DNA from: a virus
Virus record (IMG/VR): IMGVR_UViG_3300025732_000241
Location: 1-25,643 of that record
Length of the DNA: 25,643 nucleotides
Direction: 5' to 3' (one strand)
Below the pieces are notes generated by a model, which was not told the DNA's origin, did not search any database, and worked only from the letters and a program-made list of their open reading frames with translations. This document shows positions 10,065 to 15,217 of the stretch, piece after piece. Position 1 is the first letter of the stretch. Every line of letters starts with the position of its first letter. The position numbers and the translations under genes are program-made.

Positions 10065-10834
10065 CAGATAATACGAGTTTTTTCGTGACCAACTCTAATA
10101 CGAGGATCGCACCAGATTTCAAATCCTGCATCTTTTGCATCAAGACAGAATGAAACATCTTCGCCACACATGTCTTGAACATTTCCAGATTCAAAAACTT
10201 GCATCTTAGGAGCAAACCAAGGATATTCGAGGTTTTCAAAAACTCCCTTCTTAATCAGCACCCAACCAAAACCAGTATAGTCTACAGTGAATGGTTTGCG
10301 GCGCTTGGAGATTGATTCGACAGTCTCATGATTCATCACTCCACCATTCTTACGGAAATCATCTTCCTCTAACCAGTGTGCGACAGAGGTTGTGTGTCCA
10401 TCCTCAGTTGCATACCAACCTGCGACAATTTCACGCTCTTCATTTTCTTCTGAGAGTGCAAGATCACACAATTGCCAGAACTTTTGAGAATCAAAAACAA
10501 TATCGCTATCAATCCAAAGCTGATAATCATATTCGAGTTTTCCATCCCATGGAACTTGCTTGGGACCACGAAGAACATTAGCACCCAAACACTTACAACG
10601 GGCGAAATTAACCATCGATGAGTAATCCTGAGAAATTTGAATACTCATTCCATTTTGTACAAGATCAAAACAAAGTTGTACAAATGCTTTTAGAAAAATA
10701 AATGAACATCCCCTCCCAGGTAAACAAAATACAATCGATTTACCCCTCATTCGTTCTTTGATAGAATCATAATCCCATTCTTCTGTTTTATTAGCGATAG
10801 GCGTTTTTGCCTTTACTGTAAATCCTTTTGCCAT
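10064..10834 (-). CDS. GT-A-type glycosyltransferase-like protein, 256 aa
   Basis: The segment YDYQLWIDSDIVFDSQKFWQ (about residues 102-121) has the hydrophobic strand ending in D-x-D (DSD) that binds the metal and nucleotide-sugar in GT-A glycosyltransferases. Downstream are the acceptor-side features YTGFGWVLIKKGVFE and CGEDVSFCLDAKDAGFEIWCDP, the latter resembling the ED..FC..A...G motif of family-2-like enzymes. It likely transfers a sugar to a phage or host surface molecule or to DNA; the substrate cannot be read from the sequence. A CTAAATA late-promoter-like site lies at 10871-10877 and an AAGG is upstream of the ATG. It heads the overlapping chain of four genes down to 9270. Confidence 0.72.
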   Translation of the reverse strand: MAKGFTVKAKTPIANKTEEWDYDSIKERMRGKSIVFCLPGRGCSFIFLKAFVQLCFDLVQNGMSIQISQDYSSMVNFARCKCLGANVLRGPKQVPWDGKLEYDYQLWIDSDIVFDSQKFWQLCDLALSEENEEREIVAGWYATEDGHTTSVAHWLEEDDFRKNGGVMNHETVESISKRRKPFTVDYTGFGWVLIKKGVFENLEYPWFAPKMQVFESGNVQDMCGEDVSFCLDAKDAGFEIWCDPRIRVGHEKTRII

Positions 10835-10870
10835 AAAGTTAAATTAACCTTCAGATCAATTTTATCGTTC

Positions 10871-10877
10871 TATTTAG
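10871..10877 (-). promoter_or_regulatory. candidate late promoter (CTAAATA)
   Basis: CTAAATA on the minus strand, about 37 nt upstream of the glycosyltransferase start. The same heptamer recurs at 13073-13079, 13355-13361 and, on the plus strand, 13549-13555, each just upstream of a gene. This recurrence in non-coding leaders supports it as the phage late-promoter core. Confidence 0.45.
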
Positions 10878-10889
10878 TAATTGTCAATG

Positions 10890-11090
10890 TCAGTACGAAG
10901 AATTCAAAGACATAATTTTATTAGTATATACTTCTACATACTCCAATTCTTCTACTGAAATACTTGCACCTAACAGATCAACCATTCTGTGTAACATCTC
11001 CCAAGTTTCAGAGAATTTTTCTTCTGATAAGCTGTGATAAATGCACTGACCCTTTGCATATATGTGATATATTTTTTCCTGCTTTTCCAT
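10890..11090 (-). CDS. conserved cyanophage hypothetical protein, 66 aa
   Basis: Sequence begins MEKQEKIYHIYAKGQCIYHS, followed by LSEEKFSETWEMLHRMVDLL. From memory, KIYHIYAK..C.YHSL.EE.F..TW is a family widespread in cyanomyoviruses and found in some picocyanobacteria, of unknown function. Soluble, mixed alpha/beta by appearance, no membrane segment. A palindromic TTTCCGGAAA precedes the start. Gaps of about 20 and 55 nt separate it from its neighbours. Confidence 0.8.
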   Translation of the reverse strand: MEKQEKIYHIYAKGQCIYHSLSEEKFSETWEMLHRMVDLLGASISVEELEYVEVYTNKIMSLNSSY

Positions 11091-11111
11091 AAAATTTTTC
11101 CGGAAATTTTT

Positions 11112-11258
11112 TTATTTCGTCATTGCATTATATATCATTACTATCAGAATTCCAAGGGGGACTCCGAATATTTTTAATATTTTCTCTGGATATCGTATCA
11201 ACCATCCCGCAAAGACAACCTTCCAGAAATTCCAATACGGGGTTTTTGATCTTCTCAT
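11112..11258 (-). CDS. small membrane protein, 48 aa
   Basis: Reads MRRSKTPYWNFWKVVFAGWL, then IRYPEKILKIFGVPLGILIV and a short polar end. It has a basic, aromatic N-terminus and one or two hydrophobic segments (about 12-22 and 29-43), fitting an inner-membrane peptide. A TAA lies in frame just upstream of the ATG, so the start is bounded. The longer frame at 11128-11313 on the same strand is its out-of-frame shadow. From memory, similar W-rich small membrane proteins occur in cyanophages. It is the first gene downstream of the promoter at 11409-11437. Confidence 0.7.
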   Translation of the reverse strand: MRRSKTPYWNFWKVVFAGWLIRYPEKILKIFGVPLGILIVMIYNAMTK

Positions 11259-11408
11259 ATTTCTGAAAAATTTTTTTTATGAGAGTGATAGAAAGGTCGA
11301 AAAAGACATACACTGTAGGTTAGGGACTTATCGATTTTTATAAACGCAACGCCGCGCCGCGGCTATAAGAATCGGCGGCAAATACCTGCCGTTTCACCTA
11401 TATCAACC

Positions 11409-11437
11409 ATCATAACATAAGAGTGCCACAGTGTCAA
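11409..11437 (-). promoter_or_regulatory. sigma70-type promoter, minus strand
   Basis: On the minus strand TTGACA (11437-11432), 17 bp, TATGAT (11414-11409), with TG one base before the -10 (extended -10). Transcription would start near 11402 and run left into the 48-aa and 66-aa genes. A host-type promoter of this quality is expected for immediate-early genes. Its -35 box lies within the hairpin at 11421-11453. Confidence 0.65.
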
Positions 11438-11453
11438 TCACCGCAGCACTCTC
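11421..11453 (-). repeat. 14-bp inverted repeat overlapping promoter
   Basis: On the minus strand AGAGTGCTGCGGTG, loop ATTGA, CACTGTGGCACTCT. It pairs over 14 positions, with three G-U or U-G wobbles. No T-run follows, so it is not a classic terminator. The hairpin includes the -35 box of the promoter at 11409, giving a promoter-plus-stem-loop arrangement. Confidence 0.55.
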
Positions 11454-11461
11454 ACTATACA

Positions 11462-11620
11462 TCAGAACGCGATTTCCTCAAGAGTAGGAACACTTTGCCC
11501 CAGAATAGGCATATCAACAACCTCAGCAACATTGTCGCTCACGATAACATCGAGAATGGACAGAATCTCATCCCCAGTATTACCTTGTGCCAGCATCGAA
11601 AGCATCAGGGACTTGGACAT
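11462..11620 (-). CDS. small hypothetical protein, 52 aa (paralogue of gene at 12348-12482)
   Basis: Starts MSKSLMLSMLAQGNTGDEIL and continues SILDVIVSDN, with a tail VPTLEEIAF. An in-frame ATG further upstream (11677) exists, but the MSKS start is preferred because the second copy at 12482 starts at the same residue and shares the same leader. The N-terminal 29 residues are nearly the same in both copies. Similar small proteins of the form TGNQILSVLDSI.. are, from memory, common in cyanophages. No Shine-Dalgarno is visible. Function unknown. Confidence 0.7.
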   Translation of the reverse strand: MSKSLMLSMLAQGNTGDEILSILDVIVSDNVAEVVDMPILGQSVPTLEEIAF

Positions 11621-11680
11621 AATAACGAAGAAAAGTGTTAGGAACTGTGTGGTGCCTAGTTTAGAGCCATCCGACATGGC

Positions 11681-11709
11681 TTGATTTGTTACCTGAGATG
11701 TGCTATAAT
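11681..11709 (+). promoter_or_regulatory. sigma70-type promoter of HNH gene, plus strand
   Basis: TTGATT (11681-11686), 17 bp, TATAAT (11704-11709), with TG before the -10 (TGCTATAAT). The start would be near 11716, leaving a leader of about 17 nt before the ATG at 11733. It decides the start of the HNH gene: the TTG at 11709 overlaps the -10 box and cannot be transcribed from here. Confidence 0.75.
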
Positions 11710-11732
11710 TGAGGCAATTTGTGTTAGAAACT

Positions 11733-12128
11733 ATGCGCCCAATTGATGACTATCCAGGGTATTATATCACAGAAGAAGGTGATATCTACTCGGATAAGTA
11801 TGGCGACTTAAGGAAACTGAAACCAGCAAGGAATTGTAGGGGTTACTTAAACACAATACTCAGAAAGAATGGGAAAAGTTATAATGAAAGAGTTCATAGA
11901 TTAGTGGCAAAAACTTATATCCCAAACCCCAATAATGCTCCAGAAGTAGACCATATTGACCGAGACAAACTGAACAATAGTGTGGATAATCTTCGTTGGG
12001 TTACTAGAAGTGAAAATATGAAGAATAGAGACTTCAGTAACAATAATCGTAGTCCACTGTTTATACAGTCTCGCCGTAACCAAGCATCTAAAAGACCCAG
12101 AAGAAGTGACGGGACATTCTGTGGTTAA
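11733..12128 (+). CDS. HNH homing endonuclease (NUMOD4 + HNH_3), 131 aa
   Basis: The start MRPIDDYPGYYITEEGDIYS is a NUMOD4 DNA-binding motif, followed by an HNH_3 domain: VHRLVAKTYIPNPNNAPEVD, then HIDRDKLNNSVDNLRWVTRS. The catalytic His is in VDHID and the Asn pair follows. These free-standing enzymes cleave homologous DNA lacking the gene and spread by repair. The gene runs against all neighbours, has its own host-type promoter, and lies between two paralogous small genes. The basic C-terminus (RRNQASKRPRRSDG) may contact DNA. A TTG at 11709 would add eight residues but lies in the promoter. Confidence 0.9.
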   Translation: MRPIDDYPGYYITEEGDIYSDKYGDLRKLKPARNCRGYLNTILRKNGKSYNERVHRLVAKTYIPNPNNAPEVDHIDRDKLNNSVDNLRWVTRSENMKNRDFSNNNRSPLFIQSRRNQASKRPRRSDGTFCG

Positions 12129-12149
12129 CTGCGACAGGAGTTGAGTATA

Positions 12150-12311
12150 TCAGTCTGCTACATCTTCATCAAGTAGGTTAATCCAAGCATACACACCAGC
12201 AAGATGCAAACTGTCAACAAATACTGTCGCTTGATTGATATTGGGGAACTCTACAGTACGTTCTACATTGTCCCGAACGTTAGTATAAGTGACGGTACGA
12301 ACTTGAGACAT
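12150..12311 (-). CDS. small hypothetical protein, 53 aa
   Basis: Begins MSQVRTVTYTNVRDNVERTV and continues EFPNINQATVFVDSLHLAGV, ending in an acidic LLDEDVAD. It looks like a compact alpha/beta domain. The leader CTTAACTAACAC lies just before the ATG and is shared with the gene at 14692, which supports the start. It is convergent with the HNH gene, whose stop is 21 bp away. No function recognised. Confidence 0.7.
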   Translation of the reverse strand: MSQVRTVTYTNVRDNVERTVEFPNINQATVFVDSLHLAGVYAWINLLDEDVAD

Positions 12312-12347
12312 TTGAGTGTTAGTTAAGAGAGAAACAGTAAGTGTTAA

Positions 12348-12482
12348 TCAGTTGGCAAAGACTTCAGCACAACTATCAATATTCTCCTGCTCAATATCAG
12401 CGACGATAACATCCAGAATGGAAAGGATTTCGTTGCCAGTAGAACCCTTAGACAGCAGAGAAAGAATAACGGACTTGGACAT
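12348..12482 (-). CDS. small hypothetical protein, 44 aa (paralogue of gene at 11462-11620)
   Basis: MSKSVILSLLSKGSTGNEIL, then SILDVIVADI, is nearly the same as the N-terminus of the 11462-11620 product, while the C-terminal 15 residues differ. At DNA level the shared block extends at least 25 nt into the leader (GTTCCTAACACTTT before the ATG), so the duplication included upstream sequence. Together the copies flank the HNH gene and the 53-aa gene. Function unknown. Confidence 0.7.
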   Translation of the reverse strand: MSKSVILSLLSKGSTGNEILSILDVIVADIEQENIDSCAEVFAN

Positions 12483-12561
12483 AATGAAGAAGGAAAGTGT
12501 TAGGAACCGTGTGTTGAGTGAGTGTCTTTATAGAGGCGCATCTCATTCCCCTTTGTATAAC

Positions 12562-12807
12562 TTAGTAGTCGAACACGTCGCTATTGATTTCGATCACATT
12601 TACCTTGGGGTCATCATAACGCACCCCATCAAGAGTTTGTGCATCAGAACCAATGCAATCACAGAAGGTTTGATAATCACCACACTCACGGGCAAGGTTA
12701 TACAAACCCTCATCATTACCGATCCAGAGAGCAACATTCCAGGTCTCATAATTCGTCCAACCGTTATAGGTGGTGTCGGTCATGTTGGTTTGGAAAGTGG
12801 TAGTCAT
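12562..12807 (-). CDS. DUF7249-like protein, 81 aa
   Basis: The motif YNGWTNYETWNVALWIGNDE (about residues 14-33) is the hallmark of a small protein family widespread in phages and some bacteria (annotated DUF7249, from memory), of unknown function. A second ATG at 12783 (MTDTTYNGWTN) is an alternative start. It is preceded at a distance of about 33 nt by copy 1 of the repeated leader element. The leader has no clear Shine-Dalgarno. Confidence 0.85.
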   Translation of the reverse strand: MTTTFQTNMTDTTYNGWTNYETWNVALWIGNDEGLYNLARECGDYQTFCDCIGSDAQTLDGVRYDDPKVNVIEINSDVFDY

Positions 12808-12839
12808 TTGGGGGAAACTTGAAGCGGGTTGTCCTTACA

Positions 12840-12869
12840 CTATAGAGACACTTTCAAGGCCCCAGAGTT
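12840..12869 (-). repeat. repeated leader element, copy 1
   Basis: Minus-strand GGGGCCTTGAAAGTG block with the 3' arm TGTCTC (consensus TGTCCC) and TATAGTG. It belongs to the class followed by TATAGTGTAAG and a short spacer rather than directly by ATG. The upstream gene's TGA stop (12872-12870) lies immediately before it. Confidence 0.9.
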
Positions 12870-13049
12870 TCAGTTACTCAGGCGTTCTTCGATATCACTG
12901 AGCATCTGTAAGATCACCTCACGACTATCCTCACCGTTCTCCTCTAACTGTTGCATAACGTCTTGCAGTTGTGGTAGAATAGCGGTGACACTTTCGGGCA
13001 CCCTTATCATCACTCCGTAACCCAGATTCTTATACTTTAGTGGTCTCAT
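12870..13049 (-). CDS. small hypothetical protein, 59 aa, with hairpin leader
   Basis: Reads MRPLKYKNLGYGVMIRVPES, VTAILPQLQDVMQQLEENGE, then a helical acidic C-terminus (LQMLSDIEERLSN), probably a small coiled-coil protein. The ATG at 13049 directly follows the right arm of a perfect 17-bp inverted repeat whose loop contains CTAAATA. The TGA stop lies at the start of repeat element copy 1. No Shine-Dalgarno visible. Function unknown. Confidence 0.65.
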   Translation of the reverse strand: MRPLKYKNLGYGVMIRVPESVTAILPQLQDVMQQLEENGEDSREVILQMLSDIEERLSN

Positions 13050-13100
13050 AGTTTTGATAGCATAACTGGGGTTATTTAGGGGGGTTATGCTATCAAAACT
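13050..13100 (-). repeat. 17-bp perfect inverted repeat with late-promoter-like loop
   Basis: Arms AGTTTTGATAGCATAAC (13050-13066) and its exact complement (13084-13100) with a 17-nt loop containing CTAAATA on the minus strand (13079-13073). It abuts the ATG of the 59-aa gene. Transcripts from upstream could form the hairpin; a late transcript starting about 6-7 nt after TAAATA would lack the left arm. Confidence 0.8.
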
Positions 13101-13112
13101 AAAAGTGCTGTT

Positions 13113-13286
13113 TCACCACTTAGAAGGGCAATCTAGATCCTCCACGTATGCTTCGCACCTCTCACTTGGTTCGAGTTTGAATAGCTTTTCCCAGTCAATT
13201 TGGTGTGGGTCAAAATCACTCAGAACGTTCATTTCCAGAGTGATTCTATAACGCTGCTTCTGTGCTTGATGATACGCAACCGACAT
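13113..13286 (-). CDS. small hypothetical protein, 57 aa
   Basis: Starts MSVAYHQAQKQRYRITLEMN, then VLSDFDPHQIDWEKLFKLEP and an acidic C-terminus. The DFDPHQIDWEK..ELEP pattern is, from memory, recurrent in cyanophage small proteins. The start is set by GGAGAG 7 nt upstream; the open frame extends further upstream only through the promoter region. It is the first gene downstream of the TTGACA/TATACT promoter at 13316-13345. Confidence 0.78.
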   Translation of the reverse strand: MSVAYHQAQKQRYRITLEMNVLSDFDPHQIDWEKLFKLEPSERCEAYVEDLDCPSKW

Positions 13287-13315
13287 AATCGCTCTCCGTT
13301 GGGTGTTATGAGGAC

Positions 13316-13345
13316 AGTATAAGATGCTATGGGGTAGTGTGTCAA
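13316..13345 (-). promoter_or_regulatory. sigma70-type promoter, minus strand
   Basis: On the minus strand TTGACA (13345-13340), 18 bp, TATACT (13321-13316), with a start expected near 13308 and the 57-aa gene beginning at 13286. A CTAAATA late-promoter-like site lies just upstream (13361-13355), so early and late promoters would be stacked. It diverges from the plus-strand promoter at 13417. Confidence 0.65.
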
Positions 13346-13351
13346 GTCTTG

Positions 13352-13416
13352 GGGTATTTAGGGGTCTTCCGGGGGATTCTGCGCGGGGATTGTGGGGATT
13401 TTGTGACAGCGGGGGA
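13352..13416. repeat. array of GGGGATT-like direct repeats between divergent promoters
   Basis: The plus strand carries GGGGTAT, GGGGTCT and four GGGGATT units within about 65 bp, in the same orientation, between the -35 boxes of two divergent promoters. The spacing is irregular (about 11-18 bp). This looks like an operator array or iteron set. GGGGTATTTAGGGG at its left end resembles GGGGTTATTTAGGGG in the hairpin loop at 13068. Confidence 0.55.
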
Positions 13417-13445
13417 TTGACAGATTTGTGCAAGGGTGTTATAAT
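13417..13445 (+). promoter_or_regulatory. consensus sigma70 promoter, plus strand
   Basis: TTGACA (13417-13422), 17 bp, TATAAT (13440-13445): perfect consensus boxes with optimal spacing. Transcription should start near 13452 and give a leader of about 125 nt before the HNH gene at 13577. The leader contains an 8-bp inverted repeat (13454-13461 with 13487-13494) and the start-proximal hairpin at 13540-13570. Confidence 0.85.
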
Positions 13446-13539
13446 GCGACCGCTAAGATAACGACCTCTAGAAGGATTTTAAGGACTTATCTTAAAAACT
13501 CATTATAATAAAAACTTCTATTTTAACAAGCGGAAAACT

Positions 13540-13570
13540 ATTTTACCACTAAATAAACCAGTGGTAAAAT
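13540..13570 (+). repeat. 11-bp perfect inverted repeat before HNH start, with late-promoter-like loop
   Basis: ATTTTACCACT (13540-13550), 9-nt loop, AGTGGTAAAAT (13560-13570), ending 6 nt before the ATG at 13577. CTAAATA spans the arm/loop junction (13549-13555). In transcripts from the 13417 promoter the hairpin would cover the ribosome-binding region; a transcript starting near 13562 would lack the left arm. Confidence 0.75.
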
Positions 13571-13576
13571 GTAACA

Positions 13577-14107
13577 ATGGAAAGCAGAATCAAACACCTA
13601 TCTAATGTTGAAGAACTCAAAGATTTCCAAGATTATGCTGTAGACACAGAGGGAAATGTTTGGTCTTTTAAGAATAATAAAATGAGGAAACTTTCTCCTG
13701 GTTGGAAGAAGAAAGGATATGGATATAGGACTGTATTATTGACAGATAAGCACGGAAGAAAGAAGAACTTTTTGGTTCATAGATTGGTGGCAATTAGTTT
13801 CATTCCAACTGTAAATGTATCACTGGAAGTGAATCATAAAAACAGAAACAGTAGTGATAACAGATTAGAGAATCTTGAGTGGGTTAATAGAGATGAGAAT
13901 ATGAAACATTTAAGCGAAACGAATGGTTTTTCGATTGATGAGTTTGTATTAGCAAAGGTGAAAGAAGTTCATTCAGCATCTATACGAAAAGGATTACCAG
14001 TTCCTGATGCTCACTCTTTTATGAATAGTATAATAGAAGGAGCACTTGAAAGTTACATCAACCAGTATGGATTACGCAAAGTAATGAATACACTTCCTCA
14101 TCCGTAA
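13577..14107 (+). CDS. HNH homing endonuclease (NUMOD4-like + HNH_3) with C-terminal extension, 176 aa
   Basis: Residues about 13-60 resemble NUMOD4 (LKDFQDYAVDTEGNVWSFKN). An HNH_3 domain follows: VHRLVAISFIPTVNVSLEVN, then HKNRNSSDNRLENLEWVNRD. The C-terminal 60 residues (from FSIDEFVLAKVKEVHSA) are not part of the usual two-domain pattern and could be an extra DNA-binding segment. The gene runs against its neighbours, has its own consensus promoter and a start-proximal hairpin, and is closed by the hairpin at 14118-14144. It is a free-standing homing endonuclease; no intron is evident. Confidence 0.88.
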   Translation: MESRIKHLSNVEELKDFQDYAVDTEGNVWSFKNNKMRKLSPGWKKKGYGYRTVLLTDKHGRKKNFLVHRLVAISFIPTVNVSLEVNHKNRNSSDNRLENLEWVNRDENMKHLSETNGFSIDEFVLAKVKEVHSASIRKGLPVPDAHSFMNSIIEGALESYINQYGLRKVMNTLPHP

Positions 14108-14117
14108 GCATAAAAAA

Positions 14118-14144
14118 AGAGAGCGGATTACCAGTCCGCTCTCT
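14118..14144 (-). terminator. rho-independent terminator of the minus-strand small-gene operon
   Basis: Perfect 10-bp stem AGAGAGCGGA / TCCGCTCTCT with a 7-nt loop. On the minus strand it is followed by seven T residues, so it terminates leftward transcription from the small-gene region. In the plus direction it lies 10 bp after the HNH stop and may also stop that transcript, though without a T-run. A 94-bp stretch (14145-14238) between it and the HTH gene holds nothing I can identify. Confidence 0.88.
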
Positions 14145-14238
14145 ATAACCCACCAACCACTATTGAATGAGAATTATCTATACTCTACGGAAGTCACTTT
14201 CTTTACATCACAGAGGCAAACTTCCTTCCTCTCTTGTA

Positions 14239-14523
14239 TCAAATAGCGACGGAAGTTCCGACTCTCATTTGATTTAGACTGTACTGAATATAACCGATTT
14301 CTTTATTCGCAAGAAACGCATTTTTCCAATGATAGTGTGCTTCACAGCAGTTATGAATCCCATAATAGTAATACCTAACTGATGTCTTTCCAATCTTCAG
14401 TTTATCTGCAATCTGTTGAGTCGTATAACCTTCTTTGTAAAGTTGATTGATTTGTTGACAGAAATCGTTTGAGCGTTGGGATGCTTTGCAGAACGAAATT
14501 GGTGCGACGGTAGGAACTTTCAT
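14239..14523 (-). CDS. helix-turn-helix DNA-binding protein, 94 aa
   Basis: Residues about 24-56 (QINQLYKEGYTTQQIADKLK, then IGKTSVRYYYYGI) form a clear HTH of the resolvase/sigma-region-4 type: first helix INQLYKEG, turn, helix TTQQIADKL, then recognition helix KTSVRYYYYG. The C-terminal third (CCEAHYHWKN..) has clustered Cys and His residues and may bind metal. It is the last gene of the leftward operon, before the terminator. It may be a transcription regulator or a relative of intron/endonuclease DNA-binding modules. A TAACAC sequence lies in the leader. Confidence 0.78.
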   Translation of the reverse strand: MKVPTVAPISFCKASQRSNDFCQQINQLYKEGYTTQQIADKLKIGKTSVRYYYYGIHNCCEAHYHWKNAFLANKEIGYIQYSLNQMRVGTSVAI

Positions 14524-14563
14524 TGTGCGTTTTAAGTGTAAATGAAGGAAGGTGTTTTGAGTG

Positions 14564-14692
14564 TTATGCTAGGTGGGCAGGTGATCCACAAGAGAGATAG
14601 AAACTCACCATTCTTTGTGCTTCATTGAGTGAATTAAATGACTGAACTCTCCACTCTTGAGTATAAGGAGTTTGGTAACGAATGAGGAACAT
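14564..14692 (-). CDS. small hypothetical protein, 42 aa
   Basis: Reads MFLIRYQTPYTQEWRVQSFN, SLNEAQRMVSFYLSCGSPAH, LA. It looks like a small alpha/beta fold similar in style to other SLNEAQRMV proteins of cyanophages. The leader CTTAACTAACACAA precedes the ATG, and within it lies the TAA stop of the upstream 45-aa gene, so only 5 nt separate them. No Shine-Dalgarno and no known function. Confidence 0.68.
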   Translation of the reverse strand: MFLIRYQTPYTQEWRVQSFNSLNEAQRMVSFYLSCGSPAHLA

Positions 14693-14697
14693 TTGTG

Positions 14698-14835
14698 TTA
14701 GTTAAGAGGCAAAGAATGAGAGTATTTGTAACCAGCAAGATTACCAAAGTTCTGAGTGATTGCTTTATACTCAGACCTTGCAATAATCGTCTTAAGTTGA
14801 TTCGTATTACAGTGTTGGAAAATATACTTTTTCAT
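14698..14835 (-). CDS. small hypothetical protein, 45 aa
   Basis: Reads MKKYIFQHCNTNQLKTIIAR, SEYKAITQNFGNLAGYKYSH, SLPLN. The IARSE.EA...FGN..GYK.SHS.P pattern is, from memory, a recurrent small cyanophage protein. Its ATG shares a base with the TGA of the 105-aa gene (TGATG at 14835), implying coupling. Its stop codon lies inside the TAACTAACAC leader of the next gene. Confidence 0.72.
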   Translation of the reverse strand: MKKYIFQHCNTNQLKTIIARSEYKAITQNFGNLAGYKYSHSLPLN

Positions 14836-15152
14836 CAGTTAAGAATCATACCCTCAGTGAAAGGAACTTTTTGACCGTTATCAATCACAAACCATTCGTA
14901 GTTTGATTGAACAATACGGGCACCATTTCCGTGCTCTGAGAGAATAGCATTAAGACGCGATTTGGTGGTGTTTGTTTTATACCCACAAGTGTAAAGTGCA
15001 AGAGAAGTTTCAAGAATCGTAGCGATATGATTGCCGTGCAGATACACATAGGAGGCATCACGTCGGGGAGAATAAACTACCTCAGTGTTGTCATTCTTCC
15101 AATTCTCAGAGTTGAGAATTGCTTTGTTCATTTGGCGTTCGATGAGTCGCAT
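14835..15152 (-). CDS. conserved phage hypothetical protein, 105 aa
   Basis: The opening MRLIERQMNKAILNSENWKN and the internal motifs VYLHGNHIA and TNTTKSRLNAIL belong to a family I remember from many cyanophages and other phages; it usually starts exactly at MRLIERQMN, which fixes the start at 15152. The C-terminus (VPFTEGMIL) also fits. Soluble, function unknown. It follows repeat element copy 2 after a spacer of about 30 nt. Confidence 0.85.
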   Translation of the reverse strand: MRLIERQMNKAILNSENWKNDNTEVVYSPRRDASYVYLHGNHIATILETSLALYTCGYKTNTTKSRLNAILSEHGNGARIVQSNYEWFVIDNGQKVPFTEGMILN

Positions 15153-15183
15153 GGTAGGAAGTTGGTTGGGTGTGATGCTTACA

Positions 15184-15213
15184 CTATAGGGACACTTTCA
15201 AGGCCCCAGAGTT
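15184..15213 (-). repeat. repeated leader element, copy 2
   Basis: Full consensus form (GGGGCCTTGAAAGTGTCCC, then TATAGTGTAAG). It is followed by about 28 nt of A/C-rich leader before the ATG at 15152. It lies just after the stop of the 96-aa gene (TAA at 15220-15218). Confidence 0.92.
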
Positions 15214-15217
15214 TTGA

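Larger units (their letters stand above)
11259..11461. other. 203-bp non-coding boundary region, GC-rich core
   Basis: Separates the late/structural side from the early small-gene side. It holds the minus-strand promoter and long hairpin described separately and a GC-rich stretch (about 11343-11395) with several short self-complementary tracts such as GCCGCGGC and CGGCA/TGCCG. I find no open frame with a plausible start in it. Its GC content is far above the AT-rich genes to its left. Confidence 0.5.

Noticed and set aside
11128-11313. 61-codon minus-strand frame
   Set aside because: It is the shadow of the 48-codon membrane protein at 11112-11258, whose sequence looks natural, while this frame has no plausible domain.
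11709-11732. TTG start for the first HNH gene
   Set aside because: The TTG overlaps the TATAAT box of its own promoter, and NUMOD4 similarity begins after the ATG at 11733.
13287-13433. N-terminal extension of the 57-aa protein to 106 residues
   Set aside because: The extension is proline-rich translation of the promoter and GGGGATT array; a Shine-Dalgarno sits just before the ATG at 13286.
15184-15213. Glutamine riboswitch (glnA or downstream-peptide type) as an explanation of the repeat, since these occur in cyanobacteria and cyanophages
   Set aside because: The element is too short and lacks the junction sequences of those classes as I remember them.
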